64,000 nucleotides of DNA from Nocardioides glacieisoli (GCF_004137245.1 NZ_SDWS01000004.1:248001-312000), one strand, 5' to 3'. Shown: positions 34,676-43,079, counted from the first letter of the stretch. Notes: generated by a model from the letters alone, not told the origin. Program-made: numbers and translations.

Positions 34676-35818
34676 ATGAGGACCCGGGGGCGGAGGTGCG
34701 TCCTCCTCGTGCCTGCCGTGCTCGCGCTGATGGCCTGCTCGACCTCGCCGACGGCTCCGCCGCCCAGCCCGTCGACGTCATCCACCGCAACGCCGTCCGC
34801 CGAGTCGACCACGGACCAGCCCGCACCTGCCCCGGACGGGTACCCCGGTCCGGTCCGGATCGCGGTGGTCGGCGACATCCACTTCGAAGGTCCGCTCGCC
34901 CCACGACTCCGTGACCCGGCCAGAGCGCTGGCCCCGGTGTCCGACGGCCTCTCCGTCGCCGACCTCACGATCGCGAACCTGGAGACCTCGATCGGCACCG
35001 GCGGGCAACCTGAGGCAGGCAAGCGCTTCACGTTCTCCGCGGGGCCGGAGGCGTTCACCGCGCTCGCCGCGGCCGGCATCGATGTCGCGACCATGGCCAA
35101 CAACCACGCCCTCGACTACGGCCGCGCCCGGCTCCCGAGCACGTTCCGGGCGATCCGCCGTGCCTCCCGGGCGGACACACCTCTCGAGGTGGTCGGGATC
35201 GGCCGCGACGCCGACGAGGCGTTCGCGCCGGTGGTCCACGACGTCCGCGGCACCCGCATCGCCACGCTCGGGGCGTCCGTCGCCGACCAGGACCCGACGG
35301 CCGATCCGACGCGCGACTGGGCGGCCACCGACGACCGGGCCGGCATCGCCGTCGCCCTCGACCCGACCCGGCTCCTCCAGGAGGTACGCCGCACCCGCCG
35401 GAGCGCCGACGTGGTCGTGGTCTACCTCCACTGGGGCATCCAGGGGCAGCGCTGCCCGAGCCAGGACCAGCGGACGCTGGCGACGGACCTAGTCGGTGCC
35501 GGGGCCGACATCGTCGTCGGGTCGCACGCACACCGGCTGCAGGGCGACGGGCGGCTCGGCAGCGGCTACGTCGCCTACGGCCTGGGCAACTACGCGTGGT
35601 ACTCCCCCGGCGACTCCACCACGTCGCGCACCGGTGTCCTCAACCTCACTGTCCGACCCCGTGCTGCGGGCCCGCGGCCGCCCCACGTCGTACGCGCCGC
35701 GTGGCTGCCGCAGCGCATCGGTGCCGACGGGCTGGCAGCCACGGCGACGCCGCGGGACGCCACTGCCTTCCGGGCCGACCGCGAGTCGCTCCGTGCGTGC
35801 TCGGGGCTCCGTCCCTGA
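34676..35818 (+). CDS. CapA family lipoprotein (metallophosphatase-like)
   Basis: A 380-residue protein with a lipoprotein signal (VLALMAC lipobox near residues 15-21), then a Pro/Ser/Thr-rich linker, then the CapA/PgsA metallophosphatase fold. Metal-ligand segments are IAVVGDIHFEG near 64, TIANLETSIG near 101, ATMANNHALDYG near 141, VVVYLHWGIQGQ near 245 and VVGSHAHRLQG near 281. Family members include the poly-gamma-glutamate synthesis protein CapA, but most homologues outside capsule operons have unknown substrates. No other capsule gene is nearby, so it is probably a cell-surface phosphoesterase. Confidence 0.84.
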   Translation: MRTRGRRCVLLVPAVLALMACSTSPTAPPPSPSTSSTATPSAESTTDQPAPAPDGYPGPVRIAVVGDIHFEGPLAPRLRDPARALAPVSDGLSVADLTIANLETSIGTGGQPEAGKRFTFSAGPEAFTALAAAGIDVATMANNHALDYGRARLPSTFRAIRRASRADTPLEVVGIGRDADEAFAPVVHDVRGTRIATLGASVADQDPTADPTRDWAATDDRAGIAVALDPTRLLQEVRRTRRSADVVVVYLHWGIQGQRCPSQDQRTLATDLVGAGADIVVGSHAHRLQGDGRLGSGYVAYGLGNYAWYSPGDSTTSRTGVLNLTVRPRAAGPRPPHVVRAAWLPQRIGADGLAATATPRDATAFRADRESLRACSGLRP

Positions 35819-35822
35819 GCGG

Positions 35823-37196
35823 TCAGCGCGGCGCGAGCCACTCCAGCAGGAGCCGGCCGGTGCGCTCGAGCTGGGCCGGCGACACGACGGACGGCACGTC
35901 GCTGGCGTCGTGGTAGGCCGCGTAGGACGTCGACCCCAGGCGCGCCCCGGGCAGCCCCGCCCGCACGAACGACCAGTGGTCGCTGCTCCTCTGGTCTTGG
36001 TCCGCGATCGTCGCGACGCCCGCCCGCCGACCCGCCGCGAGCAGGCTGCGCTGCACCGGATCGGAGTCGTCCGCGGAGCCGACCGGCACCCGGGCGCCGA
36101 CACCGACGCGATCGAGGGAGACCATCGCGCGGACGGCTCGGCTTTCTGCGGGCCCCAGCGCGGCGACGTAGGACCGTGAGCCGAAGTGGTGGTCGTCGTC
36201 ACCCGGGCCGCGCGGCTCCTCCGCGCCGAAGGCGACGAACACGACGGGCAGCCGCGTGCTCCGGACGGCCGCTGCCTCGGCGGTCGCGAGGAGCACACCG
36301 ACGCCCGACGCGTTGTCCTCGGCGCCCGGCGCCTGCGCCACCGTGTCGAGGTGGGCACCCACCACGAGGTGCGGCTCGGTCGCGTCGAAGCCGGCCGGCG
36401 TCGCGACGACGTTGACCGACCGGCCCGCCGGGACGGCGTCACCCAGCCACGACACCCCGGCAGGGACGCCGACGGGCCGGAGGTCCGCGTTGTAGCCGAG
36501 CCGGGTGAAGCAGCGTGCGACCCATCGGGCCGCACGGTCGTGGGCAGCACTCGTGGCCTCGCGCGGACCGACCCGACCGGCCAGGAAGCGGACCGTGGCC
36601 ACGGCGGTCGCGACGTCGAGGTCGTCGGGCGCCAGCGGCTCGTCCACCGGATCCTCGTCCGGAGGTTCGGTCTGGGTGGGCTCCTGCTCCGGGGCCACGG
36701 GCGTCGTCGTCGCCGAGGTGACGTCGCCGAGGTCGTCGCCCGACGCCGCCGGCGCCTCGCGCAGCGCTCGGATGGCGCGCTCCACGAGCTCCGGGTCGGC
36801 CTCCGTCACCAGGCCGCTCCAGTAGAGCAGCGTCCCGTCGCGCACGAGGCCGACTCCGCCCATCTCCTCCATCGACGTCGTCACCGAGTCGCGGTCAGCC
36901 TCGCAGGTGTCGCCGGCTAGGCGGACGTCCACAAGGGCAGCGCACAGGTCATCGTCCGGCTCGGCGAGCTGCACCAGCGTGCGGTCGTCGCCGTAGTCGG
37001 AGGTCACCCGGTCGGGCGAGAGGGTGCTCGACGCCGCCTTCGCCCCGTCGAGCACCGGCGCGAACACCGGGAAGCCCGCGTCGGCCAGGGCGTCCCCCGG
37101 GGTGCGCGGGCTCCGGGTGTCGCCGTCACCGGAGCAGCCCGCCAGCAGCGCGGCGACGAGGAGCACCTGCGCACCGCTCCCCCGTCCTACCCTCAC
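35823..37196 (-). CDS. M28 family zinc peptidase lipoprotein
   Basis: A 457-residue exported lipoprotein. The signal peptide ends in lipobox LLAGC (about residues 17-21). A variable N-terminal domain (about 30-160) and an acidic proline-rich linker precede the M28 aminopeptidase domain (about 190-457). Zinc-ligand motifs are HLVVGAHLDTVAQAPG, EDNASGVGVLLATAE and VVFVAFGAEEPRG. The domain should release N-terminal amino acids or degrade peptides outside the cell. The N-terminal region has no recognised fold. It is the last chromosomal gene before the integrated element. Confidence 0.86.
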   Translation of the reverse strand: MRVGRGSGAQVLLVAALLAGCSGDGDTRSPRTPGDALADAGFPVFAPVLDGAKAASSTLSPDRVTSDYGDDRTLVQLAEPDDDLCAALVDVRLAGDTCEADRDSVTTSMEEMGGVGLVRDGTLLYWSGLVTEADPELVERAIRALREAPAASGDDLGDVTSATTTPVAPEQEPTQTEPPDEDPVDEPLAPDDLDVATAVATVRFLAGRVGPREATSAAHDRAARWVARCFTRLGYNADLRPVGVPAGVSWLGDAVPAGRSVNVVATPAGFDATEPHLVVGAHLDTVAQAPGAEDNASGVGVLLATAEAAAVRSTRLPVVFVAFGAEEPRGPGDDDHHFGSRSYVAALGPAESRAVRAMVSLDRVGVGARVPVGSADDSDPVQRSLLAAGRRAGVATIADQDQRSSDHWSFVRAGLPGARLGSTSYAAYHDASDVPSVVSPAQLERTGRLLLEWLAPR

Positions 37197-37234
37197 GCGC
37201 TCAGCCTGACAGGCGGTCGGTGAGGTATGCGCGC

Positions 37235-37265
37235 AGCAGCGCCGCCCCCGGAGGGCGACGCTGCT
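37235..37265 (-). terminator. probable original terminator of sigA, displaced by integration
   Basis: AGCAGCGCCGCCC (37235-37247) and GGGCGACGCTGCT (37253-37265) form a 13-bp stem with one mismatch and a 5-base loop. Read on the minus strand it comes 26 bases after the duplicated sigA 3' end (37291-37310), where a terminator for sigA should lie in the empty chromosome. It is now 9.8 kb from sigA. Confidence 0.65.
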
Positions 37266-37290
37266 CGGTCGCGCACGTGCTCGGTGCTGC

Positions 37291-37310
37291 TCAGTCGAGG
37301 TAGTCGCGCA
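37291..37310. other. attachment site, left (original host 3' end of sigA)
   Basis: TCAGTCGAGGTAGTCGCGCA matches 47079-47098 at 19 of 20 positions. On the minus strand it still encodes the final RDYLD-stop of the sigma factor; the one difference is a silent Leu codon change. It marks the left boundary of the element. Confidence 0.8.
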
Positions 37311-37404
37311 CTACGGACGCATGAACGCTGTGCGGTCAAGCCGTAGTGGCGGGCGGGCCATGAGCGCTGTGGGTGGAAATATCACCGACTGAGAAGGAAG
37401 CGAC

Positions 37405-37761
37405 ATGACCACCACTGCACAGTTCACCGTCGACAACCCGTGCCCCGACTGGTGCACGCTCGAGCCCGGACACCCGGTAGACAGCATCCACGACGACGAC
37501 AGGCGCTCACGAGGGCACAGCGGCCCAAACTTTGGCGCTCACCTGACCGTCTGCTCGGTCGAGTACACCGACGTCCCGGGAGTGCACGTTCCGTTCGTGG
37601 AGCTCTACAGCGAGTCCGAAGACCTTGACATGGTCGGACTCCTGCTCTTCGCGAGGCACGCGCTCGAGGCCGCGGCGTGGCTGGAGATCGAGCGGGACAA
37701 GGCCGGCCTGGCCTGCCTCGCCACGGGTCGGGCAGACGCATGGCTGGCGGCGCACCAGTGA
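37405..37761 (+). CDS. DUF6907-like phage-associated protein, copy 1
   Basis: A 118-residue protein beginning MTTTAQFTVDNPCPDWCTLE. The CPDWC and HPVDSI segments followed by a beta-rich middle (GAHLTVCSVEYTDVPGVHVP) resemble DUF6907, a family frequent in actinobacterial phages and mobile elements and of unknown function. The ATG at 37405 follows AGAAGGAAG. It overlaps the next gene by four bases, and that next gene is a distant paralogue, so a tandem duplication is likely. It lies just inside the left attachment site. Confidence 0.68.
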   Translation: MTTTAQFTVDNPCPDWCTLEPGHPVDSIHDDDRRSRGHSGPNFGAHLTVCSVEYTDVPGVHVPFVELYSESEDLDMVGLLLFARHALEAAAWLEIERDKAGLACLATGRADAWLAAHQ

Positions 37762-38111
37762 GCGCGCTGCGAGTCGTTCCTACGACCCTCGAGATCACGT
37801 GCCCGCACTGGTGCAACTCGGATCCGCAGCGCCATGCCGACGACCTTTGGAATCAGGGCGGCTGCGTCATCCACACCCTTGAGGAGATCCGGATCGGAGA
37901 CGCGGACGGGTTCGACCAGGGGGCATTTGAGGACCCGCGGGAGGCGGAGCCGATCGAGGTCGGCCTCAGTGCCCTGACGACCCCCAGCAACAAGCCCCAA
38001 GCGTCCCCGGTCATCTTCATCAACGGCACAGAGGTGACGGTCGCTCAGGCCGAGCTGCTCGCGGGCGCCCTCCTTGAGGTCGTCGCGCTGACGAAGGAAG
38101 TGACGTCGTGA
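37758..38111 (+). CDS. DUF6907-like phage-associated protein, copy 2
   Basis: A 117-residue protein related to the gene before it: CPHWCNSDPQRHADD and a Cys near GGCVIHT, then EPIEVGLSALTT and a helical end LAGALLEVVALTKEV. Starts at GTG 37758, four bases inside the previous gene, and overlaps the following gene by four bases. Together they form a three-gene cassette. The function is unknown. Confidence 0.62.
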   Translation: MSALRVVPTTLEITCPHWCNSDPQRHADDLWNQGGCVIHTLEEIRIGDADGFDQGAFEDPREAEPIEVGLSALTTPSNKPQASPVIFINGTEVTVAQAELLAGALLEVVALTKEVTS

Positions 38112-38353
38112 TCCGTGCTGGAGAGACCGGAACCATGGTTCCGGTCAGGCTCGCAGGTGAGTCAGATGACTCACCTCACCACCACGCCCCGATCCACAAG
38201 TTCCACAAGGGCACCGACCGGTACCTCTGTGGCGTTCGCAGACAGGACGCCGGCCCGCCGCGGGGCCTCGCCACGACGTGCGCTCGACTCGGCTGCACAC
38301 CGCCCCCGTGTGGTGTCTGTGAGGCGGTGATGCTCAACCTGACGCTGACCTGA
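38108..38353 (+). CDS. small Cys/His-rich hypothetical protein
   Basis: An 81-residue protein from GTG 38108 with histidine-rich (SPHHHAPIHKFHKGTDRYLCG) and cysteine-rich (CARLGCTPPPCGVC) parts that suggest metal binding. No family recognised. Last of the left-arm cassette; a strong bidirectional hairpin follows the stop. Confidence 0.55.
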   Translation: MIRAGETGTMVPVRLAGESDDSPHHHAPIHKFHKGTDRYLCGVRRQDAGPPRGLATTCARLGCTPPPCGVCEAVMLNLTLT

Positions 38354-38397
38354 GCCACCGTCAGTCGCGGACTTATGCAAATGCATAGGACAGACAG

Positions 38398-38432
38398 AAC
38401 CACCCCCGGCGCGGATATCGCCGGGGGTGGTT
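38398..38432. terminator. bidirectional hairpin terminator
   Basis: A perfect 14-bp inverted repeat (AACCACCCCCGGCG at 38398-38411 with 38419-38432) around a 7-base loop lies between the left-arm cassette (+) and the tail genes (-). It can terminate both transcripts. Confidence 0.8.
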
Positions 38433-38439
38433 GCACGTC

Positions 38440-38854
38440 CTAGTCGTCTGGGTTCGTGACGCGCAAGGTGAAAGGTAGGGAAGGGTCGTATTCGCTGACG
38501 CCATCTGGCATGAACCCAAGGCTGCGGCTCCCAGATACGAAGGCAGAAGGGCGACTCGAAGGCGGGCGGGTCGTCTGTCAGTGACCATGCGAGCAGAACA
38601 GGCTGCTTGATGAACGCAGCACCGTCGACAATCGGACCATCCTTCATCGCTCCGTATTGCCCTCTCGGGTAGACCAGGATCGCGAAGCGCTTTCCTGCGA
38701 TGAAGGTCCCGTGATGTTCAAACCACATGCGGAACAACCTCGGCAGGGTGACCTCCATTCGAACCACGAGATCGTCTTTAGTCGGCACGCGGGAGACGCC
38801 CTCCACGATCGTCACGATTCCCATGCCACTGACGTTACGCGCCGTCACCGACAC
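38440..38854 (-). CDS. phage protein downstream of tail genes, probable frameshift near the 3' end
   Basis: Starts at GTG 38854 immediately after the tail-gene stop, or at ATG 38824. The first about 115 residues look coding (VVRMEVTLPRLFRMWFEHHG, KRFAILVYPRGQYGAM, LLAWSLTDDPPAFESPFCL). The same frame then runs on as Arg-rich nonsense through the terminator hairpin and over the opposite gene. A +1 shift within 38509-38526 instead gives GFMPDGVSEYDPSLPFTLRV followed by TNPDD and a stop at 38440, just before the hairpin. So a frameshift, sequencing error or programmed shift is likely. No family recognised. Confidence 0.55.
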
Positions 38855-39859
38855 TCACCGCCAACCCGAAGCGATGACGTCGGCGAGGTTTCGCGGTGCC
38901 GTCCTCGTTGGCTCGATGTAGATCGAGTCCTCGCCAGCTGTGTACCGGGTCTTCCCGATTACGAAGTCGAGCACCGGAGTCTGCACGTTCGCACGCGCCG
39001 AGATGAGTCCGTGCGCGCGCATCATCACGCCAGCTCGGATGCTGGGCAGGAATGCGCTCGAGCCCCCGAGCGTGGTGATCTGCTCACTGGTCAACGTCAT
39101 ACCGTTCGTGAAGCCGATCTGACCGGCCAGTTCGAGAGCCCCGTCAAGGATCGCGTTCGCCTGACCCAGGCTCAGCACCCCGCGGTCGGTCAGATCGATG
39201 GGCTCCTCGGCACGGTGCTGCACGACCGAACCCAAGGCGGGCCGGATCGTCTTGAGGTTGTTCGTCCCGTCGAAGTAGACGCCCACGACATGAGTGATCG
39301 TGCCCTCGTCCGTGGTGCCGAACACCGCCGAATCAGGGGTGGCGTGCCACCACGGGGTGGTGGGGTCAGACCGCACGTAGATGTTGCCGAGCGGGTCCAC
39401 GCCCCACCGCTGACCCTGTGCAGCCTCAGTGAGCAGCGAGCCGATGCTTTGAGGTTCCGTCGAGTCTCCGGGCACTGTGTATCCGGTCCCGTGGCCGACA
39501 GGGTTAGCCACCCGCCAGCCGCGAGCGATGGCCTGGTCGATCGCCACGCCGAGGTTGCGGGTCACGTTGCCGGATGAATCCAAGGCTAGGAATCGGTCGC
39601 TGTGGTCGCCTACGGCCCAGCAATCCCAGGATGTGCGGTCGGGGTCGACCATCGGAGCCCGTGCTACTGGCATCCCGCCGACCTTGACGACGGCCATCGA
39701 GCCGGGTCGGAGTGCCGGATGCTGCGAGCGAGGAGTCAGCGCGAACGACCACGAAATCTCGGCCGTACCGCCATCCGCAACCGTCTCCCATGTCGGCGGG
39801 GTGTGCGGCGCGATCTCAGTTGCTGGGTATCCACCGACCCAGAGCGTCACGTCGTCCAT
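38855..39859 (-). CDS. phage minor tail protein (tail-tip hub-like)
   Basis: A 334-residue protein following the distal tail gene, in the position where siphophages encode the Tal/hub protein or a Gp37-like minor tail protein. It is beta-rich: TLWVGGYPATEIAPH, ISWSFALTPRSQHPALRPGS, then DRFLALDSSGNVTRN and helix AIDQAIARGWRVANPVG. No lysozyme or peptidase motif is seen, so a tail-associated lysin is unlikely. The ATG at 39859 overlaps the previous stop by one base (TGATG); a GTG at 39862 is equally possible. Family assignment rests on context and general sequence character. Confidence 0.6.
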   Translation of the reverse strand: MDDVTLWVGGYPATEIAPHTPPTWETVADGGTAEISWSFALTPRSQHPALRPGSMAVVKVGGMPVARAPMVDPDRTSWDCWAVGDHSDRFLALDSSGNVTRNLGVAIDQAIARGWRVANPVGHGTGYTVPGDSTEPQSIGSLLTEAAQGQRWGVDPLGNIYVRSDPTTPWWHATPDSAVFGTTDEGTITHVVGVYFDGTNNLKTIRPALGSVVQHRAEEPIDLTDRGVLSLGQANAILDGALELAGQIGFTNGMTLTSEQITTLGGSSAFLPSIRAGVMMRAHGLISARANVQTPVLDFVIGKTRYTAGEDSIYIEPTRTAPRNLADVIASGWR

Positions 39860-41550
39860 CACTCGGCCCCGGCCGCGTTCGAGTGCCAGCGCGGGAAGTA
39901 GGTCAGAGACGCTTCTGGGTTCTCAGTCCCAGAGGTGCCCACGAACACCGCCATCGCGTCAGGGGTGAAGGTGTGGTTGCCGTGGGTGTACAGGTTCGCG
40001 CCGGGGTGTGAGGCGTCGACGCGGCCGGCGTCGTTGCCGATCCAGATCCGCGGCACCCGTGAAGCCACGTCGGGCGAGTCCAGCCACAGACGCGGCTTCA
40101 CGGCGTTGTGGAGCACCGTGAGCGCACACCCGTCGTCGACCCGGAACAGCCACGCCTCGTCAAGCTCGGCCGTCATGGAGGAGAGGTTGATCCGCACCTT
40201 CCCCGAGTAAGAGCGGACGGACGGGAGGGTGAGAACCGCGATCGGCACGAAGTACCAGTTGCCCGAGCTCGGGAAGTTGGTCGTCGCATAGTCCGTGACG
40301 TAGCCCTCCGCGACGCCGTCGATGCGCGTATCGGTTGCCCAGTTGATCGTCGCGCTACCAACAACCGACGCCCGCATACGAGCAGCCAGCAGATACCCGC
40401 CTTCGGGCAGCGCCGGATTTGGAATCTCCGCGATGAACGGGTTCGCGGGGAGGATGGGCTCACGGGCACCGGACATCGTGGCCGCATCCGTGGTCGGCGA
40501 CGCGGCACCAGAGACCCGCCAGCGACGCAGCGGGGGCGAGTACCCGGAACCGTCCTCGGGCGACGTGTGCACAACGGTCATATTGAGGTTGCTTGTCCCG
40601 TTTGCGGACTTGATCGCAAGGCTCGCGGGGGTGCGCTCCGTCCCTGCCACCGACACGATGCGCGCAACCTGACGGGCAGTGATCTGCGGGATCGTGTCCG
40701 TCCGCTTCACGTCGCGGATGCGGTACTGACCACTAGTGCCGCGCAGCACGGCCCGGAAGGTCAGGGACGCGTACGACAGACCCGTTGTGTCATAAACCGT
40801 CTTGGTCCAGCCGTCCGGCAGGTTCAGCGTCTGCACCACCGGAGCAGCCAGGAGCGTCGGGGTGAACAGCGTCGGATAGGTCGCTTGCCACTCCACCACC
40901 ACATACGGGGTCGCCGGAACGGTTGCGGCGGCGAAGAACAGGTAGTGCTCACCCTCGCCGAAGAACGCCGAAGTCTGAGTCGAGTAGACGTAGCCGCCCG
41001 TCTGACCGAGCGTCGCCGGCGCGACGGTGGTCCAACCCGTCGTGGAGTCCGCGGTGCTCACGGTCACGGTCGTCGGAGTCGGGCCGACAGCCAGCGCGGG
41101 CACCGTCACCAGATCCCTGGACCTGGCGAACGGCGCGCACGTCAGCGTCACATGGAACACACGCCGCGTCCGCAGCTCGTCGATGTCGTCGAACTTCGGC
41201 GCCATCTCCGACGTCACAACCTCGAACACGGTCGGCGCAGAGAAGTCAGCGGGCGGCGTCCACGTCACCACGTTCGGGCGATACAACTCCCGACGCAGAG
41301 CCACTTCCCCAGCCTGCAACGCCGCACCGTCCGCGCCCTCAATCAGGACGTCGAACTCGGCCACACGGTTACCCGCACGGTCATACGACACCAGGTCACC
41401 GTCAGCGAGCATCGACACGATCTGACGCACCACCGCCTGCGACTGACCGAATGTTGCGCCACTGCCGAGGACCGACAGCGTGTAGCCGTCGCCGTGGGGC
41501 AGACCCGACGCCAGGTCAAGGGTGCCGAGGTCGAAACCATGGGTACTCAT
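39859..41550 (-). CDS. phage distal tail / minor tail protein
   Basis: A 563-residue protein. The N-terminal about 170 residues (HGFDLGTLDLASGLPHGDGY, SQAVVRQIVSMLADGDLVSYDRAGN divided, RRELYRPNVVTWTPP) resemble distal tail proteins of siphophages. The middle and C-terminus look like beta-sandwich carbohydrate-binding or fibre-like domains (LYTHGNHTFTPDAMAVFVG). It would form part of the tail tip and may bind the host surface. The ATG at 41550 has a strong GGGGAGG site, so it still has good translation signals. Domain names are by resemblance; I could not check structure. Confidence 0.65.
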   Translation of the reverse strand: MSTHGFDLGTLDLASGLPHGDGYTLSVLGSGATFGQSQAVVRQIVSMLADGDLVSYDRAGNRVAEFDVLIEGADGAALQAGEVALRRELYRPNVVTWTPPADFSAPTVFEVVTSEMAPKFDDIDELRTRRVFHVTLTCAPFARSRDLVTVPALAVGPTPTTVTVSTADSTTGWTTVAPATLGQTGGYVYSTQTSAFFGEGEHYLFFAAATVPATPYVVVEWQATYPTLFTPTLLAAPVVQTLNLPDGWTKTVYDTTGLSYASLTFRAVLRGTSGQYRIRDVKRTDTIPQITARQVARIVSVAGTERTPASLAIKSANGTSNLNMTVVHTSPEDGSGYSPPLRRWRVSGAASPTTDAATMSGAREPILPANPFIAEIPNPALPEGGYLLAARMRASVVGSATINWATDTRIDGVAEGYVTDYATTNFPSSGNWYFVPIAVLTLPSVRSYSGKVRINLSSMTAELDEAWLFRVDDGCALTVLHNAVKPRLWLDSPDVASRVPRIWIGNDAGRVDASHPGANLYTHGNHTFTPDAMAVFVGTSGTENPEASLTYFPRWHSNAAGAE

Positions 41551-41610
41551 GACGCCTCCCCATCGCCGGCGTAAACATTGATGTCGGGACCCGCCTCTAG
41601 CGTGGGCGGC

Positions 41611-41874
41611 ATGAGCACTCCCACGCCGAAGCAGACGACCATCGAAGGACCGTCGGACGACGACCTCGCCCGGATCAACTCCCTGCTCCACCGCATCGGT
41701 GGCCAGAACGTCTCGTGGGGAGCGGTGAACAAGCTCGAGGTCTGGCTGACCGAGACACGTCTCGAGTCCGAGCGCCTCGCGAGCAAGCGCCTACTGGTCG
41801 CGACGTGGGTGCTGGCAGCCGCCACGCTCGCCCTCGTTCTGGCAACCGTAGGGCTGATCGTCGTGGCGCCGTGA
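41611..41874 (+). CDS. small single-span membrane protein
   Basis: An 87-residue protein with an N-terminal polar helix (DDDLARINSLLHRIGG), a charged amphipathic helix (KLEVWLTETRLESERLASKR) and one C-terminal membrane segment (LLVATWVLAAATLALVLATVGLIVV). It resembles small phage membrane proteins; a holin or superinfection-exclusion role is possible but not shown. It runs opposite to the flanking phage genes, 60 bases from the distal tail gene start. Confidence 0.65.
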   Translation: MSTPTPKQTTIEGPSDDDLARINSLLHRIGGQNVSWGAVNKLEVWLTETRLESERLASKRLLVATWVLAAATLALVLATVGLIVVAP

Positions 41875-42098
41875 CCCGAGCTTGTGCGCTTGTGAACGTT
41901 TGAACCCTCCGCACGTTTTTCGAGCCTCATTCCCGGTTTCTTTGGGCGAGGCGTCCCGGCCCTACCCCCAGGGGGTGCCGCGGCGCGACGCAGGCCGGTC
42001 TGTGCGGGAGAAAGGATGACCTCGCTCGCGGCCTTCGATCCTCTGTCCGAGCCCTTGCTGTCTCGGTGGGGTGACGTTGACGTCGGCGCGGCAGTCAT
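41875..42098 (-). pseudogene. possible 5' remnant of a deleted phage gene
   Basis: An ATG at 42098 follows the previous operon gene by three bases and opens a frame starting MTAAPTSTSPHRDSKGSDRG that looks coding for about 70 residues. The frame then continues antisense to the plus-strand membrane gene with no sign of real coding, ending in a coincidental ATGA at the distal tail gene. This may be the truncated start of an operon gene, such as an endonuclease or terminase gene, whose remainder was deleted. Speculative. Confidence 0.25.
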
Positions 42099-42101
42099 GG
42101 G

Positions 42102-42311
42102 TCAGTCCTCCTGGTTCGCGGGCACTGCGTCAGTGACGCGGCGGCCGTCGAGCAGCGTGGGCTCAACATCGATGAGCACGGTGTCGCCCTCGGGTGTGCG
42201 CTGGCGTCGCAGTCCAATGGGCATCCGCGCGGTGTCGAGAGAGCCGTCGGGGTTGCGCGGCATGTGCGGGTAGTTGCCGTCTGGTCCGGGGTCAAGTGCG
42301 TCGGTGGTCAT
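42102..42311 (-). CDS. small phage hypothetical protein
   Basis: A 69-residue protein from ATG 42311 that overlaps the previous stop by one base (TGATG). It reads MTTDALDPGPDGNYPHMPRN and continues DGSLDTARMPIGLRRQRTPEG, a soluble acidic sequence with no recognised domain. It is the last certain gene of the early operon. Confidence 0.6.
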   Translation of the reverse strand: MTTDALDPGPDGNYPHMPRNPDGSLDTARMPIGLRRQRTPEGDTVLIDVEPTLLDGRRVTDAVPANQED

Positions 42312-42646
42312 CAGGCGCTCGCCTCCCACTCGCCGGCATTGATCGCGGCACTGCGTCGGGTCTCGTAGTCGGCGACCTGCACGCGGCGCTGTCCGAACGC
42401 CAGTCGCTCGTAGGTCTCGCGCTGCTCCCGCTTGTCGCTGTCACGAAGTCGGAGCATCTGCTCGAGCTCGGGGTTGGGCTTGAACGTCTTTCGTCCCCAG
42501 CTCGCCACCTCGTCGCGCTGGCCTTGGGTGGGCGTCGGTGCGGGTGTGCTGGTCGGCGTGAGCTTGCCGGGGTCGCTGACCCATCCCTTGAGGCTGCGGT
42601 CGTAGAAGCCGCGTCCGGGCTGGTACTCGCCGTGCTGGTGCGTCAT
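42311..42646 (-). CDS. small phage hypothetical protein
   Basis: A 111-residue charged helical protein (ELEQMLRLRDSDKREQRETY, ERLAFGQRRVQVADYETRRS). Start ATG 42646 has GAAGGGA upstream. No family recognised. It overlaps its neighbours by four bases and one base, consistent with one polycistronic phage transcript. Confidence 0.65.
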   Translation of the reverse strand: MTHQHGEYQPGRGFYDRSLKGWVSDPGKLTPTSTPAPTPTQGQRDEVASWGRKTFKPNPELEQMLRLRDSDKREQRETYERLAFGQRRVQVADYETRRSAAINAGEWEASA

Positions 42647-42918
42647 GAGTTGGTCCCTTCGTAGGTGTTGCTCGGGTGGTTGTGTCGCTTGGGGTCGATG
42701 CGGCCCTCGGTGGGTCGCAGGAGGCCGATGCCGTCATGCCAGGTGCGTCCGGTTGGTGCGAGTGCCCCGGTGGTCGGCCGGGCGGTGCCTGCGGGCGGGT
42801 GGTGTGCGCCGCAGTCGAGGCAGTGGGTTGTGGTGATGCCGGCCGCGGGGTGGTCGGTCACGTCCAGGCGGGCGGGGTCTTGGGGGCAGCCGGCAGCGTG
42901 AGTGAGTGGTGAGGTCAT
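42643..42918 (-). CDS. small phage protein with CxxC-type motif
   Basis: A 91-residue protein from ATG 42918: MTSPLTHAAGCPQDPARLDV, then a TTHCLDCGAHHPP segment that could bind zinc, then a basic tail. Overlaps the previous gene by four bases. Function unknown. Confidence 0.55.
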   Translation of the reverse strand: MTSPLTHAAGCPQDPARLDVTDHPAAGITTTHCLDCGAHHPPAGTARPTTGALAPTGRTWHDGIGLLRPTEGRIDPKRHNHPSNTYEGTNS

Positions 42919-43079
42919 CGGTCGACCGCCGGCCGGTTGCGGGGGCGGTTCGCGCGCTCTTCTTCGTTGCGCTCTTGCCACCACGGACGACGGCGCGCGA
43001 ACTCAAGGGAAAGACGCTGAATGAGGGCGTCGTTGGTGTGGGGTCGGCGGCGATTCGGGCCGTAGGTGTGTCGGGGCAT
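42915..43079 (-). CDS. very small basic phage protein (54 aa)
   Basis: A 54-residue Arg-rich protein, MPRHTYGPNRRRPHTNDALI, then LEFARRRPWWQERNEEERAN. Overlapping starts and stops on both sides (TGATG at its start, ATGA at its end) support it as real. It may bind nucleic acid; no family recognised. Confidence 0.5.
   Translation of the reverse strand: MPRHTYGPNRRRPHTNDALIQRLSLEFARRRPWWQERNEEERANRPRNRPAVDR

Noticed and set aside
38171..38500. Continuation of the tail-side gene to 38171
   Set aside because: Would run through a 14-bp terminator hairpin and over a coupled gene on the other strand; its sequence loses coding character.
41547..41874. Minus-strand frame opposite the small membrane protein, ending with ATGA at the tail gene
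   Set aside because: The plus-strand gene has a convincing membrane helix and amphipathic helix; the minus reading is unstructured. The overlap is likely chance.
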